64,000 nt of DNA from Symsagittifera roscoffensis (taxonomy: Eukaryota > Xenacoelomorpha > Acoela > Convolutidae), in assembly GCF_963678635.1 (NCBI RefSeq), contig NC_087063.1, positions 82,199,574 through 82,263,573 on the forward strand. The letters run 5' to 3'. Below the pieces are notes generated by a model. That model was not told where the DNA came from. It was given only the letters and a program-made list of their open reading frames with translations, and ran no database searches. Of this stretch, positions 57,185 to 64,000 are shown piece by piece (the stretch's first letter is position 1; each line of letters opens with the position of its first letter). Both the position numbers and the translations under genes were made by a program.

Positions 57185-58320
57185 ATTGTTTCTGATTGTT
57201 CTGAATAAATTTACCAAAACAGTACATTAAATCTTGAGTTTGGGTACGCTTAAACCACTCGTCTTACCATAAATTTAATATTTTTTTGATAAAGAGGGAA
57301 CAAATTCCCGTTTTAACAAACTGAGAGGCTATAGCAGAGCATGATAGCTTTACGGCTAAATTATTAATTTTACCTTCAATAAATCTTCCTTTAAAACTTG
57401 CTACAAACGTTTAGTAGTCAAAATTCGGCTCAAACTAATACTATCAACTTTATCCTAAAACTGCATGTTTGAGAAGTCATAATTGGTTCGGCGCTTGAAC
57501 AAAATCAATTCGCACAAGCACAAAAAGTCATTTTTTCGAAATTCAGACACAGCAGCTACACAAGTGGACCTTTCTCTAAAATGCTTTGCAAGCATATTTT
57601 GGGAGATCACTTACTCAAATTTTTAACATGTTTTTTTTTGTAGTTGACCCCTTGCAATTGATCTCAGCTACGCTCTCAGAAACTATCAATTATGATTTTG
57701 AGCTCCTTCTTGTTTTTTTTTCTACTGGGTTTGAAAATTTATCTGCAAAGAGTTTTACAAACCAGAACAGCTAATTTTAGTTAAGATAATTCTCTGAACA
57801 ATTCGTTTTTCTTTCTTTGACTTAGATTCGATTAACTGCACTAATTTTTGCAAACCTGGGCAGCCAAGCTTAGTGAAAAGGTTTCACTGAGTATTTCATT
57901 TTCCGCTCTGCTATTGTTTTGCACAACATACACACTTGTTTTCCCCGCTTGCCCGAGCAACAGTTCACTTCGAGGTGAAACTCAGTCAGATAAAAATAAC
58001 TGTCATTTTCCGAACCAAAATTAAATTTTTAAACCCTTGAAACCAAAATCCGATAGCTTCAAGAAGGCTGCCTCAAATCTGTTCTGAGTCAGACGTTGAT
58101 TTTAAATTTTTTAAAATTGTTTAAAATCATTTTAAAAAATACAAACGTAAGGAAATAGAAAGTCACGTTTGCGCTATTTTTTCGACTATAGTGTGCACCA
58201 ATAGAAATCAGTTAACACAAGTTTGGTTCTTCAATCTCTTAATAGCGTACTTTCCAGGACCAGTTTAAACAAAATTTAATTGTTGTTCAAAATCCTCCTT
58301 GAGATTAAAAAATTTGCAAA
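57185..58320. other. Unremarkable AT-rich DNA
   Basis: Both strands were read; there are no supported coding regions or repeats. Confidence 0.45.
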
Positions 58321-58322
58321 TA

Positions 58323-58636
58323 TGCACTCGTGGACAAAATTAGGCGCAAAACTTAAATTCTAATCTCTAAAATGCTTGTTTTCAATATCCATTTAAAACA
58401 ACTTTTAGCTCGCATTTCTGGAAAGTTTTAATTTACACCAAGTGCAAATCATGAAAGCTGTCCACTATGAAATATTGGTAGTTTCATACGGTAGCTGTGA
58501 TCATTTGCTCTGGGTCTTTTTAAAATTTTAACTGAAAGTCTAACAAAATCTTGTTCAAACTGGACTTTGAAAACATGCATTTTAGAGAAAAAAAAAGGAA
58601 TTGGGGACAAACACGCTGAATTTTTTCAACTAGTGT
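58323..58636. mobile_element. Short copy of the CACTAGTGGAC inverted-repeat element
   Basis: The left end is CACTCGTGGACAAAATTAGG with TCTCTAAAATGCTTG inward. The right end is GCATTTTAGAG, then GGGGACAAACACGC and CAACTAGTG. At 314 bp it is about half the length of the copy at 2680-3303, so it carries an internal deletion. A solitary end of the same family lies at 59790-59852 (CTTTAGAGAGTAGAAAAG, then TTTGCCCACTTGTGTA). Confidence 0.65.
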
Positions 58637-58774
58637 TTACAACCAAAAACTAAAAAATCGGTTGGAGTTTTGACCAGCAAAGTGAAATAGGTACGTGATT
58701 TTTGCGATGATTTTTTTAAAGAACAATGATGCAATTTAGTTTAGGGTATAAAAATGATTCATATAACCTCGATT

Positions 58775-59280
58775 TTTGTTCCGACTTTCGATACAAAAGT
58801 AACGGAATATTTGTGCTCGGGTGGGTTTTTTTTTCTTCAGACAAGTTTCGACTTTTTAACTAGCAATTTTTGACGGAATTTTTAAATATCATTCGAAAGC
58901 TATTGTTGTCCTGAGCTTAAATTTGAAGAGATATTTCACCTGTGATTATTTATCGTAAAGTTACGGGGGTTTAAAAATTGCCATTTTGGCCAATTTGAGA
59001 CAATTAACGCGCGATATATTTTGCGCTATTAACGCGTAAGCGGAGAGTTAATCTATCTTAGAAATCGCTCAAAATTGCTTAAAAGAAGCCTATTTGCCAT
59101 AATTGGTTTGTTACAAGGAGCGAAATCTATCCTTTTGTACTTTATATGGCGTGTGGGGGGATAATTTTTATAAACAAAATTTCAAATTTTAGAAATTTTT
59201 TTTTTCATTTTGTTTTATTTCATTGAATTAAAAGGGAGTCGGAACATTCAGGGCCTCGCCCTGATACGAACAGTCTTGTT
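58775..59280 (-). repeat. Repeat unit of the 7-13 kb family, reversed
   Basis: On the minus strand the order is: head GCTCGTATCAGGGCGAGG..CTGAATGTTCCGACTCCC (59275-59235), then ATTAACTCTCCGCTTACGCG, AATTGTCTCAAATTGGCC, AAGCTCAGGACAACAATAGC, then AACTTGTCTGAAG and TTGTATCGAAAGTCGGAACA at the far end. This single, fairly complete copy helps define the full unit (about 500 bp). Confidence 0.75.
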
Positions 59281-59299
59281 TTTATTAATGTATAAATTT

Positions 59300-60990
59300 A
59301 ACGAGCCTCGGTATTTTTAAAAATCTATTAATGTGACGGTCAAAAATGCTGACAGGATGCTAGTTAAAATATACACTGGGAAGATATATATAAAATATAC
59401 ACGGGGGTGGGAAGAGCCAATTTTTTAACTAAAGCGCACTTTCCAACTTTTTTTGGGTCTGGAAAAGCTACTTTCATCTTTTGTAAGAAATTTTTCCAAT
59501 GGTGTGTAAAAAAATAGAAACAACCGATTTAGAGAACGTTGTCACCTTGTGCAACGCAAATTCTTGTTTAAAATGTTTCACGTCGCAGGCCGCTGATTCA
59601 AAAATTATTCACTTCTACAGAAAACAATTGCAAATGGTGAAAATTGGCGTTTTCTGACCCGAAATAAATGATTGATAAAAGCTTTAAATCAAAATTTGAG
59701 GTTTTTAAATAGCGTAATTTGATCAGTTTCCATAGGCAGATATAGATTTTTTGGTAAAACTCTAATTAAATATTGTCATAAATTGTTCAAAAATTAGGCA
59801 CTTTAGAGAGTAGAAAAGTGAACTTGCATTTAATTTTGCCCACTTGTGTAAGTCTTTTCACTAATATGACCCTGTAAAAATCTTTTTCTATTTCATTAAA
59901 TCAGAATTGTTGAATTTCGTTCAGCCAATAATGTAAGAAAATAAATTATATCGCTGCTATATATCGAGTAAACAAAAAGACATTGCCTATTGATATTGCC
60001 GGTTGAAGTTACCACCAATTATGTTGTTAACACTAAAATTTTTCTTGCTAAGCTAATTGATTTTTAAAAGAATCAGTTTTTGCTTAAAACCCTTGCCATC
60101 AAAAATTTGAATTTTTCAGGGTTTTAAGGATTTGCTTGCTTATGACTAATTGCTTAAAAACGAAAGTAGATTTGAAGCGTATTTGTATCATACAAACATT
60201 TCAAGCAAATACGAGCATCTGCTAGTTTTGAACTTTTGACCATTATTAAAATAGAGTGTGATTATTGAGCACTTATAAGACCCAATCCATTCCCACTAGC
60301 TCTGAATACTTGTAAAATTAAGTTGAATTTTTCTTCGAAATTCCTTATTGATAACACGTCACTTTGAGTGTTATGCAGTCGTTCAAAACCCACATTTATC
60401 TTTTGTCAAATACTGCAGCGACTCTCACCAGGAAAATTCAAGGCTCAAACAAAACGGAATATTGGGGTTATAAGTGCGAAAAGGAAACTCAACTAAATAC
60501 TAAAATATTTGAAAAAAAAGTACCGCTTCAAAAACTTTAAAACATGGCAGAAAGTTTCAAGTGAATACAAAAATAATTTTTAACTTATATGTTTGTTTGG
60601 CCCAAAGAAGATACCTGGTTCTTTTCAACGAAGTTCTTAGGAAAATGCAGAAAAGTTTTTAAAACTACAATCTCATTTTCTACAACTTTAGTTATAACCT
60701 TTGTTGGAGTCTTTGCAAAAAATGGTCTTAAGCATCTCTTGCAAAATTAACTAAAACATTTCAGTTTTCACTGGTGTATTCTGGCTCAAAATTGTACGCG
60801 TTTTGATGCTCGAATGTAAGGATCTCAAGGTTTGTAAGATTTCAAGTTTTTGCTGTTTCAATCAAGCGAGGTAAGCCAGTTGTTAAAACGTTTTCTTTTC
60901 ACACAGAGAATGAAAAGATTTTATGATCCCAAGATTTTATGGAACATTTTTGGAATTTCAGAAAAAAAATGGTTGCTTTACTTTTTTCTC
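59300..60990. other. AT-rich DNA with one solitary element end
   Basis: Apart from the CACTAGTGGAC-family end at 59790-59852, no feature was found on either strand. Confidence 0.45.
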
Positions 60991-60995
60991 TAGTA

Positions 60996-61704
60996 CAGTG
61001 CTGATTTAAATTAACCGGACAAAACGCGTTAAACTTAAAATTTAAAACGCATTTTGCTCAAATTGGGTTGAGTTTAGGTGAAAACTTATGAAGAGAAAAC
61101 TTGTTTAAAATTTTAGCAGAATTAATATGGTGTAACTTGTTTTGCGAAAATTTTACCCCAAAATTGGGTCATTTTGGCTTTTCTTAGTTAATCAAAAATT
61201 ACGCCAAAAATACCCAATCTATCATAGACATGAGTATATCAAAGTGAGCCCCTTACGTAGCCCAAAAACATTCAGAAGGTTATATTCTCCAAAAAAATTT
61301 GCAAACCGTTTAAAAATTGTTTTCAAATAAACAGTTGGTATTTTATATTGTAAGAACGACCTTATTTCTCTATCAAACAAAAATGAATTAACTTACAAAA
61401 TGTTGTGGAGAATATAACCTGCTTAGTGTTTGTTGGGCTACGTAAGGGGCTCACTTTGATATAATTATGTCTGTGATAGATTGGGTATTTTTGGCGTAAT
61501 TTTTGATTAACTAAGAAAAGCCAAAATGACCCAATTTTGGGGTAAAATTTTTGGCCCGAATTTCGCAAAACAAATTACACCATATTATTTCTGCTATAAT
61601 TTTAAGCAAGTGTTGTCTTCATAAAATTTCACCTAAACTCAACCCAATTTGAGAAAAAGTTTCAAGTTTAACGTGTTTTGTCCGGTTAATTTAAATCATC
61701 ACTG
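60996..61704. mobile_element. Tc1-like foldback element
   Basis: The 709-bp element is almost entirely an inverted repeat: arms of about 325 bp meet around 61350. The ends read CAGTG.TGATTTAAATTAAC with GGACAAAAC.CGTTAAAC inward, and TA flanks each side (60994-60995 and 61705-61706), the Tc1/mariner target. The open frames at 61142-61330 (plus) and 61568-61362 (minus) encode nearly the same peptide because they are the two arms, not genes. There is no transposase. Confidence 0.92.
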
Positions 61705-61706
61705 TA

Positions 61707-64000
61707 TAATTTGAAAATATATTTTCATTCTTTTCAACAAAAAGTTACAGACCCATAATAAAACCGACGTTAAAAATCGGAGCTAAAAAATTGTTCCATT
61801 TTTCAATTAGGACTAAATAAATGAAAAAAACTTAATTTTTTAAAACTTACACTTAAGTACTTTTTGGAGATATAACGCGAGCAAAACCATGAATTCAGTC
61901 GGCCAAAATACCGTGGAGGAGACGAAATTTATTTTTAATTGATCACAATTAAATCAATTACGTGAACTTGCTAGAATTGGTTGGCTTTCTCAATTACTAA
62001 TGCGAGATTAGATAGTTGGGTCAAAAAATTTTTTTTTGAAAAACAAAAGCTACTATTCTTAACTCCGATGAAGGTAAAAAGTAATCAGACACAAACTGTT
62101 TTGTCAGCTCTTGGAGTTATATACTTTTTTCAAACTTTTATTGGTGGTATCTTTTTTCAATGACCAATGTCGTTTCTCTCACCCGTTCGCAGTTGTTATG
62201 ATTTTTGATAGTAACGTTAAGTTTTGCAAATGACGACCTACCAAGCATATAAAAAAGTAAACAAACCTGGACAAAATAACAAAATTGTTATCCAAAAGTT
62301 TTTATTGATGTTTTTCCTCGGCAATCGAAATAATAAACCTGGCCCCATGAAAACAATTTTGCGAACCAAAAATACCAGTTGATATTTTTTTTCATCGGCA
62401 ATCGGAATAGCGATGTCTTCCAACTTCAATTTGTTCTTCTGGATGATGTGAGAAATTGTGTTTGAAGGAAAACTTGATATTGAGAAAAATATTTTTGATA
62501 ATCTGTGAAGAAAGTTTGGAAAGGAATTTCAGCAAGTTTTTTTGCATCAGAAAGTCAATTCACGGAAATAAACACCGTATTTTAACTTTCAGCTCAAATT
62601 TTCCACTTTTTGACAAAACTGAGTTTGATATAGCAGAGAAATTTTCTGTAGAATTCAGTAAAGTTAAACTTAGTGTTCAAATTGGCACCATGCGCTCATG
62701 GATCATTATTGATAATATTGTCGTTTTGTAGTCAGTATCGTTAAAATTCCAAGAGAAAATTAATTTTACTACATTAAAAATGGATTATACCCATAATATT
62801 TTTTATCTATCATATTCGAGTATAATCAATTATAATGATTTTTTGGAGAGGAAACTTTTTTATTTGTCTCATCAGCTGTTAAGTTCAGTTGCTTCGTTGT
62901 GCATTTCAGTTTTTTCTACACTTTTTCAGTTCATGGCAGTTTAACGTTTTAATTAATTTATTCAACCACAATCGCCCTTGGCCAACCAATGCACAAGCAT
63001 ATAGAGGCATAGAATAGAATTTTCTGCACATTCCTGCAAAATATTTGCAGCAAAATTTAGAAAACAGATTGCAGTCAATTATAATAGATTATGATTATTT
63101 TTTTCAGTTTTTGAAAAAATTCGGTTATAATGAATCATGTCGACGAAAAAATATAATTTTATTGCCAAAAATTATGGTTCAAAATCCCCTAAAATGAATT
63201 ATAATAGTTTGTTTTTCCTCTCAAAAAAATGGATTTTGATCAATTTTGAGGTCGGAAATTTACATCCGTATTGGATTATCAGGGATTATTTTTCCTCGGA
63301 AATCAATTATAATCAATCAAATTCCATGAGAGCTCGGTATGGGTTGTTTTTTGCGGTTTTCATATCCCAAATTCACAATCAACAAAAAGAGTCGCCAAAT
63401 TTGTAAAATGTCGACTCAAAATTATTTAATAAAACAGAGGGATCAGGTAATTAGACAAAAGGCAAGTTAGACAATATTAATGGAACGGAGCTTAGACAAC
63501 TCCTGAAAGAACATTTAGGAGGATTCAGACAAATTGGTGGGAAAAAGATGTTTACAGACTATTTATAACTTTTGGTTTGAGCAGGTGTAAGTGCAAATCA
63601 GATTATTACTTGTCAAAGTTGAATAACTTTTGCATTTTTTAGATTCAAAACTTTCTTAAAAGTGACGAATGTAGGAAATACTCTTTGTCTTTGTGATTTT
63701 TTAATGGATTTTTTTTCTCAAAAATTGTTCACGCTTAATTTTGATTTTTCGTGCATTGAGTTTCTGTTTTTTTTCAGTTCATTATACTTTTTTTGTTATA
63801 AGGATGGCAAACTCCACTATCAAACAGCAAAAGTGTAAAGGCCAAAAACAACGTGATTGACTTCTTATTTCGGAAACGGAAATTGATTATCAAATTTTCC
63901 ATCGAAAAAAAAGTTTTACCTATTAATCCAGTTGTCTCAAATTTGGGCTCTTTTCCAGTTTCCCACCCCCTCGTAAAATTTAAAATAAAGCTTTTCAAAA
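61707..64000. other. AT-rich DNA to the right edge
   Basis: Scattered AATTATAAT words occur at 62815-63320, and several short open frames (62456-62731, 63137-63406, 63998-63774) have no domain or splice support. No gene is supported. Confidence 0.45.

Noticed and set aside
61142-61568. Two near-identical peptides on opposite strands
   Set aside because: They are the two arms of one palindromic Tc1-like element.
1-64000. tRNA, rRNA and other structural RNA genes
   Set aside because: I looked for the usual A and B box words and cloverleaf pairing by eye and found nothing convincing; a covariance-model scan would be needed to be sure.

Overview
The window reads as AT-rich nuclear DNA of an invertebrate animal; I could not identify the species. 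The reasons are split genes with usable GT/AG splice sites, a claudin/PMP22-type membrane protein exon, a trypsin-fold secreted protease spread over about 7 kb, a Ty3/gypsy LTR retrotransposon, hAT-like and Tc1-like inverted-repeat elements, long gene-free stretches, and a 200-base scaffold gap of N. There are no bacterial operons, no CRISPR array and no recognisable rRNA or tRNA gene.

Layout. 0-6.7 kb: first exon of a claudin-like gene on the minus strand, running off the left edge, then short repeats and two related inverted-repeat elements. 7.1-13.1 kb: dispersed and tandem copies of a repeat unit of roughly 500 bp. 13.4-18.0 kb: an LTR fragment and decayed minus-strand retroelement-like coding sequence. 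18.4-21.8 kb: a second, related repeat array. 22.0-28.8 kb: a serine protease gene (minus strand) with large introns. 29.4-36.8 kb: repeat fragments, a microsatellite, then a decayed Ty3/gypsy element whose 5' LTR and primer-binding site can be placed and whose integrase is cut short by a hAT-like element. 39.4-39.8 kb: first exon of a type II membrane protein with a coiled coil. 39.9-42.9 kb: cluster of hAT-like miniature elements, two of them with perfect 8-bp target duplications. 42.9-44.7 kb: a second copy of the 10.4-12.1 kb block, then the gap and a 365-bp tandem duplication. 46.4-47.6 kb: a broken reading frame that looks like a BRCT domain. 48.2-51 kb: repeats around a remnant of the 3' part of a gypsy pol. 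51.2-55.7 kb: the most gene-like stretch of the right half, with one minus-strand and one plus-strand multi-exon candidate; both have splice sites that agree in phase but both carry frameshifts. 56-64 kb: minisatellite, palindrome-rich DNA, more inverted-repeat elements including a Tc1-like foldback, and otherwise featureless AT-rich DNA.

Only three gene pieces look intact and functional: the claudin-like exon, the protease, and the coiled-coil membrane protein exon. The rest of the coding signal is decayed or belongs to mobile elements. I did not find a convincing new multi-gene system. The most unusual features are the repeat superfamily that links the two arrays, the protease with a non-trypsin specificity residue, and the pair of phase-consistent but frameshifted genes at 51-56 kb.
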